From contig JANRKK010000009.1 in NCBI GenBank assembly GCA_033763555.1, forward strand, positions 1 to 64,000: DNA of 64,000 nt, written 5' to 3'. Below the pieces are notes generated by a model. That model worked only from the letters and a program-made list of their open reading frames with translations. It was not told the origin of the DNA and searched no databases. Each line of letters starts with the position of its first letter. Within the stretch, counting starts at the first letter, position 1. Positions 34,613 to 45,848 of the stretch are shown here, in pieces. Source of the stretch: JALYJG01 sp033763555. Lineage in GTDB: Bacteria; Pseudomonadota; Alphaproteobacteria; UBA9219. The position numbers and the translations under genes were made by a program.

Positions 34613-35962
34613 ATGCCCTTGATTCAGCCCCGCACCCCGCCCGGGACGCATGAACTTCTGCCGCGCGAGCAGGCGGTGTTCCAGCGTATGCTGGATACCA
34701 TCCGCCGCGGCTTCGAGCGTTTCGGCTTTGTGCCTATCGAGACGCCCGCCTTCGAGATGAAGGATGTGCTGCTGACCAAATCGGGCGGCGAAACGGAAAA
34801 ACAGATCTATTTTGTCCAATCCACGGGCGCCATCCAGCAGGGGCATGAGCCCGATCTCGCGCTGCGTTTTGACCTGACCGTGCCGCTGGCACGCTATGTC
34901 GCCGAGCATGAACGCGAGTTGGCTTTTCCTTTCCGTCGCTATCAGATTCAACGGGTCTATCGCGGCGAACGCGCGCAGCGCGGCCGCTTCCGTGAATTTT
35001 ACCAGTGCGACATTGATGTGGTCGGCAAGGACAAGCTGGATGCCGCCTATGACGCCGAACTTCCCGCGATCATCGTGCAGATTTTTGAAGAGATGCAGAT
35101 CGGCAATTTCACCATTCATTTCAGCAACCGCAAAGTTCTGCTCGGGCTCCTGGCCGATTTCGGCCTGACCGAGCCGGCACAGCAGAAGCGTGTGCTGACC
35201 GAAATCGACAAGCTCGACAAAATCGGCATGGAGAAAATCCACGGGCTTCTGCGTGAGGCAGGGCTGAGCGACGCGCAGCTGGAGCAGCTCCTGCGCCTCA
35301 TCACCCATAAGGGCAGCAAGGAGCAGATGCTGGAATCCCTCCGTGCCCAGAAGATCGACAATCCTCTGTTCCGCCAGGGTGTGCAGGAACTGGAACAGAT
35401 GGTGGCGGCCCTTAAGGCCCTTGGTGTACCAGACAGGCGCACGCGGCTTAGCCTCGCCATCGCGCGAGGCCTCGATTACTACACTGGCACGGTCTATGAA
35501 ACGCTGATCGACGACCATCCCGAATTCGGCAGTGTCTGTTCCGGCGGTCGTTATGACGATCTCGCCAGCCTCTACACCAGATCGCGCCTGCCGGGCGTGG
35601 GGCTTTCCATTGGTTTAACCCGGCTTTTTGACCAGCTGCGCGCCAGCAATCTCCTGCCTTTTGTGCCAAGTTCTGTGCATGTGTTGATCACGCAAATTGA
35701 TCCGCAGCTGGGCGCGGCCTATCTCGCGCTGGCGACGGAACTGCGTCAGGCGGGCTTTAACGTGGAGAATTACCTGGAGCCTGCCAAACTCGACAAGCAG
35801 CTGAAATATGCGGACAAGGCCGGAATTCCGCTGGCCATCCTGATGGGCCCGGATGAGCAGGCCAAAGGCACGATGATTGTGAAAGAGCTTGCGACCAAAA
35901 CGCAAAAAGAAGTCTCCCGCCAGAATGCGGCGCAGGACATCCTTCAATTTATGCTGGGATAG
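34613..35962 (+). CDS. hisS: Histidyl-tRNA synthetase
   Basis: HisS charges tRNA-His. The 449-residue class II enzyme has motif 1 around F-G-F-V-P-I-E-T-P, motif 2 R-F-D-L-T-V-P-L-A-R-Y and Y-R-G-E-R-A-Q-R-G-R-F-R-E-F-Y-Q, the His motif A-R-G-L-D-Y-Y-T-G-T-V-Y-E, and motif 3 G-V-G-L-S-I-G-L-T-R. The anticodon-binding domain closes the chain. No strong ribosome site is seen. It converges on lpxC with three bases between. Confidence 0.97.
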   Translation: MPLIQPRTPPGTHELLPREQAVFQRMLDTIRRGFERFGFVPIETPAFEMKDVLLTKSGGETEKQIYFVQSTGAIQQGHEPDLALRFDLTVPLARYVAEHERELAFPFRRYQIQRVYRGERAQRGRFREFYQCDIDVVGKDKLDAAYDAELPAIIVQIFEEMQIGNFTIHFSNRKVLLGLLADFGLTEPAQQKRVLTEIDKLDKIGMEKIHGLLREAGLSDAQLEQLLRLITHKGSKEQMLESLRAQKIDNPLFRQGVQELEQMVAALKALGVPDRRTRLSLAIARGLDYYTGTVYETLIDDHPEFGSVCSGGRYDDLASLYTRSRLPGVGLSIGLTRLFDQLRASNLLPFVPSSVHVLITQIDPQLGAAYLALATELRQAGFNVENYLEPAKLDKQLKYADKAGIPLAILMGPDEQAKGTMIVKELATKTQKEVSRQNAAQDILQFMLG

Positions 35963-35965
35963 GTT

Positions 35966-36910
35966 TTAGGCCGTTTCGGCGCCCGTCATCCGCCAGGCGG
36001 AGGGGTCGGAGAACAGGGCATGCAGCAGGCGGTTGTTCAGGGCATGGCCCGAACAATAGCCGTGGAAATGGCCCTGAATGACGGCTCCGGCCAAGGCCAG
36101 ATCGCCCACGGCGTCCAGCAGCTTGTGGCGTACGAATTCATCCGTGTAGCGCAGGCCGTCTTCGTTCATGACCTGCTCGTCCTTGATAACGATGGCGTTG
36201 TTCAGCGAGCCGCCGCGAGCAAAACCCATCTTGCGCAGCGCATCGACTTCCTCAAAGAAACCAAAGGTGCGGGCACGGCCGATCTCGCTCTTGAAGCCGT
36301 GCGGCGACAGGGTGATGCCGTAGCTCTGACGGCTGATCGGCGCGCGGTCGAAATCAATCTCGAAGCTGAAGCTGGAATCAGCAGCAGGCGTCAGCTTCGC
36401 CTGCTTGTTGCCATGTGTAACTTCGATGGGGCTGAGAATTTCAATCACGCGGCGCGGTGCGTTTTGTTCGGTGGTTCCTGCCATCTCGATCAGGAACACG
36501 AAGGGGTCGGAGCTGCCATCCATGACGGGAACTTCCGCGCCGTCGATTTCGATGATGGCGTTGTCGATACCATAGGCATGCAGGGCGGCCATCAGGTGCT
36601 CGATAGTGGCGACGCGCGCGCCAGCCTTGTTGCCGATGACGGTGCAGAGTTGTGTGTCGACGACATGATCCCAGCGCGCAGGAATATGACGCGCGCCATT
36701 CTTCAAATCCGTGCGGACGAAAACGATGCCTGTATCTTCCGGCGCGGGCAGAAGGCGCAGCGTGACTTTCTCACCCGAATGCACACCGATGCCGGAGCAT
36801 TCCGTTTCGCCACGCAGGGTGCGTTGAAGCATGCTGCCCGCCGCAGGCAAAACCCCGCTTGGAGATGTTTCTGTATTCACAGCCGGGTGCATGGCGTCAT
36901 AAGGTGTCAC
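35966..36910 (-). CDS. lpxC: UDP-3-O-acyl-N-acetylglucosamine deacetylase
   Basis: LpxC performs the committed step of lipid A synthesis, a zinc-dependent deacetylation. Motifs are T-I-E-H-L-M-A-A-L (zinc His), V-M-D-G-S-S-D-P-F, K-L-L-D-A-V-G-D-L and G-H-F-H-G-Y-C-S-G-H. The frame opens with GTG at 36910; an ATG at 36892 or the one before L-Q-R-T-L-R-G could be the real start. It follows ftsZ on the same strand, as in the end of the dcw cluster, with a hairpin terminator between them. Confidence 0.96.
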   Translation of the reverse strand: MTPYDAMHPAVNTETSPSGVLPAAGSMLQRTLRGETECSGIGVHSGEKVTLRLLPAPEDTGIVFVRTDLKNGARHIPARWDHVVDTQLCTVIGNKAGARVATIEHLMAALHAYGIDNAIIEIDGAEVPVMDGSSDPFVFLIEMAGTTEQNAPRRVIEILSPIEVTHGNKQAKLTPAADSSFSFEIDFDRAPISRQSYGITLSPHGFKSEIGRARTFGFFEEVDALRKMGFARGGSLNNAIVIKDEQVMNEDGLRYTDEFVRHKLLDAVGDLALAGAVIQGHFHGYCSGHALNNRLLHALFSDPSAWRMTGAETA

Positions 36911-37051
36911 GGGAGTGCTCGGAGAAGAGTAGAAGGCCCATAGGAATCAATCGGTTGGCCTAGTTGTACCTGTGCGCTGCCTTCAATCCCAGACAAGCTT
37001 TCTTACGCTTTGTTACAAGTCTAACTATCTGATTTTTAATGAAAATTCCCA

Positions 37052-37082
37052 CAAAGAAAAAGCGCGGCTTTCGCCGCGCTTT
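37052..37082 (-). terminator. Terminator after ftsZ
   Basis: AAAGCGCGGC-tttc-GCCGCGCTTT (37059-37082) is a perfect 10-bp stem; on the minus strand it is followed by TTTTTCTTT. It ends the ftsZ transcript, so lpxC probably has its own promoter. Confidence 0.9.
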
Positions 37083-37104
37083 AAGGAAAACCAGCCGAAG
37101 CTGA

Positions 37105-38799
37105 TTAATGGTTGGTCTGGCGTCTTAAGAAAGCCGGGATTTCCAGCCTGTCATCGGCCATGTCGGAGGACAGAGCGGGCCTGTCCGACGGGTCGATGCC
37201 GAGGCGTGGCTGCTGTTCCACCAGCGCTTCGTCCGGCAGCTGGATTTCATCCAACTCGCCCTGATGCGCCGAAGGACGCACAAGGCCGAAGCCTGTGATG
37301 CGCGTGAACAGCGATTCCGTCCGGCGCATGCGGCGCTGGTCGGCGGCCGACACCGCAGCTTGTGCCGGGGCAGTCAATTGCGTCACGCGCATATCGACGG
37401 GTGGCTGCGCCGGAGCAGCAGGAGCGGCCTGTGCCTGAACACTTTGTGACGATACAGGCGGTATGGAGGGACGCGGCGTCGTTGCCGGGCGCGGCGAGTA
37501 GCTTTGCGGACGCGGCTGCGCCGAAGCCTGCATAGGCCGGGGTTGCGCGGGAGGAGCCTGCATCTGCACAGGCGGCTGCACGGCCTGCTGCACCGGAGGA
37601 TCGATATATTCCGGTTCGATGTCCACGGGCGCGGCTTCCGGTTCCTTCATGTACACGGGCTCAACAGGCTGCTGCGCCACGGTTCGCGGCGTCACGGCCT
37701 GTGGCATCGTGAAATAGGACGATGTCGAGGGCGCGGTGACATGCTGCGGTACAGGGGGGCGGTTGGTTTGTGTCTGCACCGACGGCACAACGCGCAATTG
37801 CGCGGCGCCAGCGGCGCGCGTCGCTCCCACGGCGGCGGCATCGATACCTGTGGCGATGACGGAAACGCGGATGCGGCCATCCATGTTTTCGCCGAGCGTC
37901 GAGCCGACCTTGATCTGCGCGTCGGGGTCGACTTCTTCGCGGATGCGGTTCGCGGCCTGATCGACCTCGAACAAAGTCATATCCATGCCGCCCGTGATGT
38001 TGATCAGCACGCCGCGCGCGCCCTTCATCGAGACATCGTCGAGCAGCGGGTTGGAAATGGCGGCTTCGGCGGCGCGGATGGAGCGGTTTTCGCCCTCGGC
38101 CTCGCCCGTGCCCATCATCGCCTTGCCCATTTCGCCCATGACGGTTTTGACGTCGGCGAAATCGAGATTCATGAAGCCCGGCATGACCATCAGATCAGTG
38201 ATGCCGCGCACGCCGGAATGCAGCACTTCATCGGCCATGCGGAAGGCGTCGGCGAAGGTGGTGCGTTCAGTGGCGATGCGGAAGAGGTTCTGGTTCGGGA
38301 TGACGATCAGCGTATCGACATATTGCTGCAGCTCGGCGATGCCGGATTCCGCCTGGCGCATGCGTGTCCCGCCCTCGAAATGGAACGGCTTGGTGACGAC
38401 GCCGACGGTGAGGATGCCAGCTTCGCGCGCGGCGCGGGCGATGACGGGTGCGGCGCCTGTGCCAGTACCGCCACCCATGCCAGCGGTGACGAACAGCATG
38501 TCCGAACCTTCGAGGCAGGCCATGATGTCGGCCAATTGTTCTTCCGCGGCGGCACGGCCCATATCGGGCTTGGAGCCTGCGCCGAGTCCGCGCGACAGAT
38601 TGATGCCGAGTTGAATTTTACGCGGCGCGAGTGAAAGCGCCAGAGCCTGCGAGTCGGTGTTGGCGCCGATAAAATCGCAGCCTTCCAGATTGCAGCGAAT
38701 CATATTGTTGATGGCATTGCCGCCAGCGCCGCCGATACCCATGACCGTCAGGCGCGGGCGCAAATTGTGATCGGGATCCGCCATCGATAAATTGATCAT
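37105..38799 (-). CDS. ftsZ: Cell division protein FtsZ
   Basis: FtsZ is the tubulin-like GTPase of the division ring. The start at 38799 is chosen for the AAGGAGG box upstream. The 564-residue protein has G-I-G-G-A-G-G-N-A-I-N-N-M, the tubulin signature G-G-G-T-G-T-G-A-A-P, and the T7 region. A long linker rich in Pro, Gln and Ala follows from about residue 330, and the C-terminal peptide L-E-I-P-A-F-L-R-R, which binds FtsA and other partners, closes the chain. The long linker is usual in alphaproteobacteria. ftsA and ftsQ are not upstream. Confidence 0.97.
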   Translation of the reverse strand: MINLSMADPDHNLRPRLTVMGIGGAGGNAINNMIRCNLEGCDFIGANTDSQALALSLAPRKIQLGINLSRGLGAGSKPDMGRAAAEEQLADIMACLEGSDMLFVTAGMGGGTGTGAAPVIARAAREAGILTVGVVTKPFHFEGGTRMRQAESGIAELQQYVDTLIVIPNQNLFRIATERTTFADAFRMADEVLHSGVRGITDLMVMPGFMNLDFADVKTVMGEMGKAMMGTGEAEGENRSIRAAEAAISNPLLDDVSMKGARGVLINITGGMDMTLFEVDQAANRIREEVDPDAQIKVGSTLGENMDGRIRVSVIATGIDAAAVGATRAAGAAQLRVVPSVQTQTNRPPVPQHVTAPSTSSYFTMPQAVTPRTVAQQPVEPVYMKEPEAAPVDIEPEYIDPPVQQAVQPPVQMQAPPAQPRPMQASAQPRPQSYSPRPATTPRPSIPPVSSQSVQAQAAPAAPAQPPVDMRVTQLTAPAQAAVSAADQRRMRRTESLFTRITGFGLVRPSAHQGELDEIQLPDEALVEQQPRLGIDPSDRPALSSDMADDRLEIPAFLRRQTNH

Positions 38800-38877
38800 C
38801 CTAAAACCCTCCTTGGGGATGCAACCCGGAACGCGTCTTGACAATTAATCGGAAGCGTCCGCAGCGGCACTGTTAGT

Positions 38878-39114
38878 GATTCGTTCATATGAATCCTTTC
38901 CGTTGATTCGCGCAAGGGGAAGATGATTCGCCGATGCAAAAAACACCGATGCCTGCGGCAAAAAATTAACATCCGGGGTTGCAAGGCGAGGGGACGCTGC
39001 GCACGAAAAGCGGATGCGCATTCTGAAGAATGATTCCTAAACCGCTGGATTTCAAAATTTTTATGGAATCGCACGACTCGCTGTGAATCCGGATGCAACT
39101 TGATCGATTGATTC
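38878..39114. promoter_or_regulatory. Cluster of nine GANTC sites before ftsZ
   Basis: The 369-base region between ftsZ and the divergent gene holds GANTC at 38878, 38891, 38905, 38925, 39032, 39066, 39075, 39085 and 39110: nine sites in 237 bases, where about one is expected by chance. GANTC is methylated by CcrM in alphaproteobacteria, and the ftsZ promoter of Caulobacter is known to respond to it. A TTAACAT word lies at 38966-38972. Confidence 0.75.
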
Positions 39115-39168
39115 GGTTGCGATACAGTCACTTCTATTCTTTTAACGCTCAAGCAAACGGGGCATTCA

Positions 39169-39450
39169 ATGTCAAAATCACTTATACTCCAAGTTAATCA
39201 GCAGCCTGTTCGTACTGAAGGCTGGTCAGCACAGATTTATGATTCTGGTACGACCATAGTATCCTTCATTATCGCGGGTGATGAGGATCAAGAAACACAC
39301 AGAGCTCTTCTTGCTTTGCCTTATACGGATTTTCAGAAGCGGGTTGGCGATATTGAAGGGAATGGCGATTGTGATTTTACAGCTTGTCAGGCTGTTCGTC
39401 CTGCGACGCGTACTGGCACTGGCATAGAATCGCCACAACCGCGTTCATAG
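39169..39450 (+). CDS. Small hypothetical protein, 93 residues
   Basis: The product has no recognised family, no signal and no membrane helix. It reads like a folded domain (S-L-I-L-Q-V-N-Q-Q-P-V-R, T-T-I-V-S-F-I-I-A-G-D) with a disordered, Thr/Arg/Pro-rich tail. A GGGGC word precedes the start. It diverges from ftsZ across the GANTC cluster and is somewhat AT-rich, and may be acquired. Confidence 0.55.
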   Translation: MSKSLILQVNQQPVRTEGWSAQIYDSGTTIVSFIIAGDEDQETHRALLALPYTDFQKRVGDIEGNGDCDFTACQAVRPATRTGTGIESPQPRS

Positions 39451-39466
39451 CTGGTTGTAAATTCAA

Positions 39467-40933
39467 TTATTCCGGCAGTGACAATTGCCGCGGGTCGTTT
39501 TCGTCATCGACGCGGGCGATACGCAGGACATTGGTGTTGCCCGGCATGCCGAAGGGAACGCCTGCGGTGATGACAACGCGCTGGCCGCTGCGGGCCAGCC
39601 CGTCGCGCTTGGCGATTTGCGCGGCCTTGTGAACCATCTCATTAAAGCTGGCGACATCGGCGGTATGCACGGCGTGAACGCCGAAGGACAAAGTCAGCCG
39701 CCGCGCGGTCTCCAGCTTGGAGGTCAGGCACAGTACCGGGACATCGGGCCGTTCGCGCGCCGCGCGCAGGGTGGTTGAACCAGACGTGGTGTAGGTGACA
39801 ATCGCCGCTGCCTCGATGGTTTGCGCCACCTGCCGCGCTGCCGCTGTGATGGCATCTGCCGCTGTCGCTTCCAGATCGGGATGCTGGACGACAAGACCCT
39901 TCTGATAGTCAGGATCATGCTGGGTGTGGCGGGCGATGCGGTCCATCATTGCCACGGCTTCAACCGGATACTGGCCGGATGCGCTTTCGGCCGACAGCAT
40001 GATGGCATCGGTGCCTTCATAAACTGCTGCCGCGACGTCCGAAGCTTCGGCGCGCGTCGGCGTGGGGCTGGAGATCATGGATTCCAGCATCTGCGTCGCG
40101 ACAATCACGGGTTTACCGATGCGACGCGCTTCGCGGACGATCAGCTTTTGCGTGCGCGGCACATCCTCGGGCGGCATTTCAACGCCCAGATCGCCGCGCG
40201 CCACCATGACGCCGTCGGCCTGTTCCAGAATGGGCAGAAGATTTTTCACGGCGGCAGGCTTTTCGATTTTCGCCAGCAAGGCGGCGCGATTGCCGACGAG
40301 CTTGCGCGCTTCTTCAATATCCTCAGGACGCTGGACGAAAGACAGCGCGACCCAATCAACGCCCATGGCCAGCGCGGCCTCCAGATCGGTTTTGTCCTTG
40401 GAGGTCAGCGGCGACAGAGGCAGCACGGCATTCGGCACATTGATGCCCTTGCGGTCAGACAATTTGCGCCCGGCGATAACAATTGTGTCGGCAAAATCCT
40501 TGCCGCGCTTCTTGACGCGTAGGCGCACCTTGCCGTCATCCAGCAGGATTTCGGTGTCCTTTTCCAGCGCCGCAAAAATTTCGGGATGCGGCAGCGAAAC
40601 GCGCTTGGCGTCACCCGGCGCGGGGTCAAGATCGATACGGAAATCCTGCCCGGCTTCCAGCGTAATGGGGCCTTTGCCAAAGGTGCCGATGCGCAGCTTC
40701 GGCCCCTGCAGGTCGGCCAGCACGCCAATGGGGCGCCCTATGGCCTGTTCCACTTCGCGGATAAGGGCCAGGCGCGCGCGGTGCTCATCAATCTTGCCAT
40801 GGCTGAAATTCAGGCGGAATACATCCGCGCCTGCATCCACCAGAGCGCGTATTATCTCTCGGGTCGAGGAGGCGGGGCCGAGCGTCGCGACGATCTTGGT
40901 CTGGCGCTGGCGGTGGGAGGGCGGAGGCGTCAT
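39467..40933 (-). CDS. pyk: Pyruvate kinase
   Basis: Pyruvate kinase makes pyruvate and ATP from phosphoenolpyruvate. The protein has T-K-I-V-A-T-L-G-P-A-S-S, F-R-L-N-F-S-H-G, the metal/phosphate region G-V-M-V-A-R-G-D-L-G-V-E and V-A-T-Q-M-L-E-S-M, then the C-terminal domain with T-x-S-G-S-T. I choose the ATG at 40933; the frame can also begin with TTG at 40948. Neither start has a good ribosome site. It converges on the small gene at 39169-39450. Confidence 0.95.
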   Translation of the reverse strand: MTPPPSHRQRQTKIVATLGPASSTREIIRALVDAGADVFRLNFSHGKIDEHRARLALIREVEQAIGRPIGVLADLQGPKLRIGTFGKGPITLEAGQDFRIDLDPAPGDAKRVSLPHPEIFAALEKDTEILLDDGKVRLRVKKRGKDFADTIVIAGRKLSDRKGINVPNAVLPLSPLTSKDKTDLEAALAMGVDWVALSFVQRPEDIEEARKLVGNRAALLAKIEKPAAVKNLLPILEQADGVMVARGDLGVEMPPEDVPRTQKLIVREARRIGKPVIVATQMLESMISSPTPTRAEASDVAAAVYEGTDAIMLSAESASGQYPVEAVAMMDRIARHTQHDPDYQKGLVVQHPDLEATAADAITAAARQVAQTIEAAAIVTYTTSGSTTLRAARERPDVPVLCLTSKLETARRLTLSFGVHAVHTADVASFNEMVHKAAQIAKRDGLARSGQRVVITAGVPFGMPGNTNVLRIARVDDENDPRQLSLPE

Positions 40934-41083
40934 TGGTGGTGCGGACAAAGCTTACTCTAATAGTTTCGCAGATTCGCCCGAGTTTATAGCCTTGTAAAGC
41001 CTCTGTCTTGTTTTTCCGCAGGCGGTATGCTCTCCTTCAAGCGTTAAGTCCGGTGCAACTCTCCATTTGTCAGGGGACTTTTT

Positions 41084-41401
41084 ATGCTGGATTGGATCAC
41101 CCTCTGCGCCGCTGTTACGGCCATCTCCGCCACGGGTTTTGTCGTGGTGGCGGTGATGTGGCTGCGTAAATTGCGTGAAACGGTCTCTGTGGCGCTGGCC
41201 GAAGCTGCCAGCCAGCAGGTGCGCACCGCCCAGCGGCTCAGCGAGGCGCTTGCCCAGGTCGAAAAGCAGCAGCGCGGCTATGAACAGCAATTGCAGATTT
41301 TATCCCAGGCCAACACCCAATTGCGGCAGGGGCTGGCGAATGTCGCCACAAGGCTGGAGAACCCCGCCAACACCGCCCGTGGCGATCAGACAGTCCACTA
41401 A
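41084..41401 (+). CDS. Membrane-anchored coiled-coil protein, unknown
   Basis: The 105-residue product has one N-terminal membrane helix (ITLCAAVTAISATGFVVVAVMW), then a long, Gln-rich helical region with heptad-like spacing up to about residue 90. Family unknown. It lies divergent from pyk and converges on the lipoprotein gene across a strong terminator. Confidence 0.6.
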   Translation: MLDWITLCAAVTAISATGFVVVAVMWLRKLRETVSVALAEAASQQVRTAQRLSEALAQVEKQQRGYEQQLQILSQANTQLRQGLANVATRLENPANTARGDQTVH

Positions 41402-41424
41402 AACCGGAATTTCCCCAAAAGAAA

Positions 41425-41450
41425 ACGGCCGCCCCGTGAAGGGCGGCCGT
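41425..41450. terminator. Bidirectional terminator
   Basis: ACGGCCGCCC-cgtgaa-GGGCGGCCGT is a perfect 10-bp stem. On the minus strand it is followed by TTTTCTTTT, so it chiefly ends the OmpA-like lipoprotein transcript; it can serve the plus-strand gene too. Confidence 0.9.
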
Positions 41451-41480
41451 AATCTTATGCAAACCTTTTGAAAGGTTCGT

Positions 41481-41981
41481 TTAGTTCACCACGAAAGCGG
41501 CGCGGCGGTTTGCAGCGCGGCCAGCAGCGGTTGAGTTTGTGGCAACAGGGTCGGCTTCGCCGAGACCTTCAGCCGACAGAACGTTCGCCGAGACGCCTTG
41601 AGCGATCAGCGCGTTCATGACGCGAGCCGCACGGCGTTGTGACAGAGCGAGGTTCTTGGTCGGGTCACCCTTGCTGTCGGTGTAGCCGACAACCGTGACA
41701 CGGCCGCGGAACGACGGATCCTTCAGGATCGCCGCAACCTTCTTCACCGTGGCGGTGCCCTTGGCGCTCAGCTTATCGGAACCGGTGGCGAAATTGACCA
41801 CCATGTCAAGCTTGGAGCCCAGAGCGCACTGGTTGACCCGGTGCGTGGCGTTGATTTCGCGAGCTTCGATCGAGACTTGGCCAGGATAGCTCGACACAGT
41901 CTTCATGCCGGAGCAGGAGATGACCATGCCTGACATCAGCACAAGCGTCAGAGCTGGCAGGAACTTGGATACGGATTTCAT
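41481..41981 (-). CDS. OmpA/Pal-family lipoprotein
   Basis: The 166-residue product has a lipoprotein signal with lipobox V-I-S-C (Cys23), a short spacer, and an OmpA C-terminal peptidoglycan-binding domain with N-F-A-T-G-S-D-K-L, V-V-G-Y-T-D-S-K-G-D, L-S-Q-R-R-A and N-R-R-A-A-F. It probably links the outer membrane to the cell wall. tol genes are not next to it, so it is not clearly Pal itself. Confidence 0.88.
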   Translation of the reverse strand: MKSVSKFLPALTLVLMSGMVISCSGMKTVSSYPGQVSIEAREINATHRVNQCALGSKLDMVVNFATGSDKLSAKGTATVKKVAAILKDPSFRGRVTVVGYTDSKGDPTKNLALSQRRAARVMNALIAQGVSANVLSAEGLGEADPVATNSTAAGRAANRRAAFVVN

Positions 41982-42050
41982 GTTACTTCCCTTTCTTAGA
42001 TGGTCGTTTAACAGGTTGGGTCGGGGGTCTTGAACTCTTTGCGGGTGGTT

Positions 42051-44748
<2,698 letters not shown>

Positions 44749-44902
44749 GGCGGTCTCCTGCGGGGTGCAAAGTGCAGAAACCAGGCATCACGCCCCGGAA
44801 AAATTCAGCCTGCTTCCTGGGATACCTGTTGTCTGCCGCCCGGATGTGCTACCAACCTTTTCTTGCCAACAGGTTAAACCCTTTCGCTTGTTTCGACCAA
44901 AT

Positions 44903-45370
44903 ATGCCGTTTTTACGCTGTTTTCAGGCTTTTTTCCTTACCGGAACCCTCGCCTTGACCATGGTTGGGGCGTTCCCGGCGCGGTCCGCCTACGCGGCGAT
45001 GGTCTTCTGCAATCACACGCGTGGGGTGGTGGAAGCGGCCCTCGGCTACCGGGATGGCGACGGCCAGAAGACCAGCTGGCAGTCTGAGGGCTGGTGGCGG
45101 ATTGAGCCAGGTCAGTGCGCGCGCGTTTTCGGCAAGCCGCTGACACAGCGTTTTTATTATTACTATGCGACGGCGCTGGCACCTGCGGGACCCAACAAGT
45201 CGCCTTTCACCTGGGGCGGGAAATACCAGTTCTGCACCGATACCAAAGCTTTTCGCGCTGAAGGTGACGCCGAATGCGACACGCGCGGCTTGCAGACCAA
45301 GGGATTTCAGGAAGTCGATATTGGCGCAAATACCAAGGATTATACGCTGGATTTCCGCGATGGCGGTTGA
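44903..45370 (+). CDS. DUF1036-type secreted protein
   Basis: The start at 44903 gives a 155-residue product with a signal peptide (LRCFQAFFLTGTLALTMVGAF, cut near AYA). The mature part has M-V-F-C-N-H-T-R, A-L-G-Y-R-D-G, W-W-R-I-E-P-G-Q-C and Y-Q-F-C-T-D, the DUF1036 pattern with spaced Cys, probably disulfides in the periplasm. Function unknown. It diverges from acnA; no clear ribosome site. Confidence 0.8.
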   Translation: MPFLRCFQAFFLTGTLALTMVGAFPARSAYAAMVFCNHTRGVVEAALGYRDGDGQKTSWQSEGWWRIEPGQCARVFGKPLTQRFYYYYATALAPAGPNKSPFTWGGKYQFCTDTKAFRAEGDAECDTRGLQTKGFQEVDIGANTKDYTLDFRDGG

Positions 45371-45376
45371 GGTCGC

Positions 45377-45574
45377 TTAGTGGTGATGATGGTGGGGAAC
45401 GTAAAGATTGTAATCATATTTTAAAAAGGGCGGATGCACATGTGTGTCCGGCTCATCGAATTTTGTGACAAAAGCTTCCTTGCCTGCACGCGTGCAGATT
45501 TCATAGGCCGCTGCCTGATGTTCTGAAACAAGAGCGTCTGGTTCAAAAACAGTATCGAGGGGGTTGTCGAGCAT
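45377..45574 (-). CDS. Possible 65-residue protein with natural poly-His end
   Basis: The frame is protein-like (L-V-S-E-H-Q-A-A-A-Y-E-I-C-T-R-A-G-K-E-A-F) and ends Y-V-P-H-H-H-H-H. There is no clear ribosome site, and it lies between two other genes, so it may be spurious. If real, the His tail could bind metal ions. Confidence 0.4.
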   Translation of the reverse strand: MLDNPLDTVFEPDALVSEHQAAAYEICTRAGKEAFVTKFDEPDTHVHPPFLKYDYNLYVPHHHHH

Positions 45575-45848
45575 GGGCTTCGGGGGCAGAGAACAGTAGG
45601 AAGTGAAGGCACTATAACCGGGCCAGACTGAGAATACAAATGATTCTCAATTGCACAGATCGAACTCTTTAAAATCAGGTGTTTTTGAGGGGTCCATACC
45701 CAGCCTCCTCAAACATCATGGCGAATTTTTGGCGGATTTTGATTTTCTAGCCTGAATTTTTCGCTGTTTTCCGACACAAGCTTGTTTCGTGATCGCACAA
45801 TTCGCGGTAAGGTGGTTTTCTTCCGCTTAACCTGTCCAGGAAAAACGC

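Noticed and set aside
37504..38634. A 376-codon frame opposite ftsZ, rich in Arg, Gly and His.
   Set aside because: It is a shadow of ftsZ.
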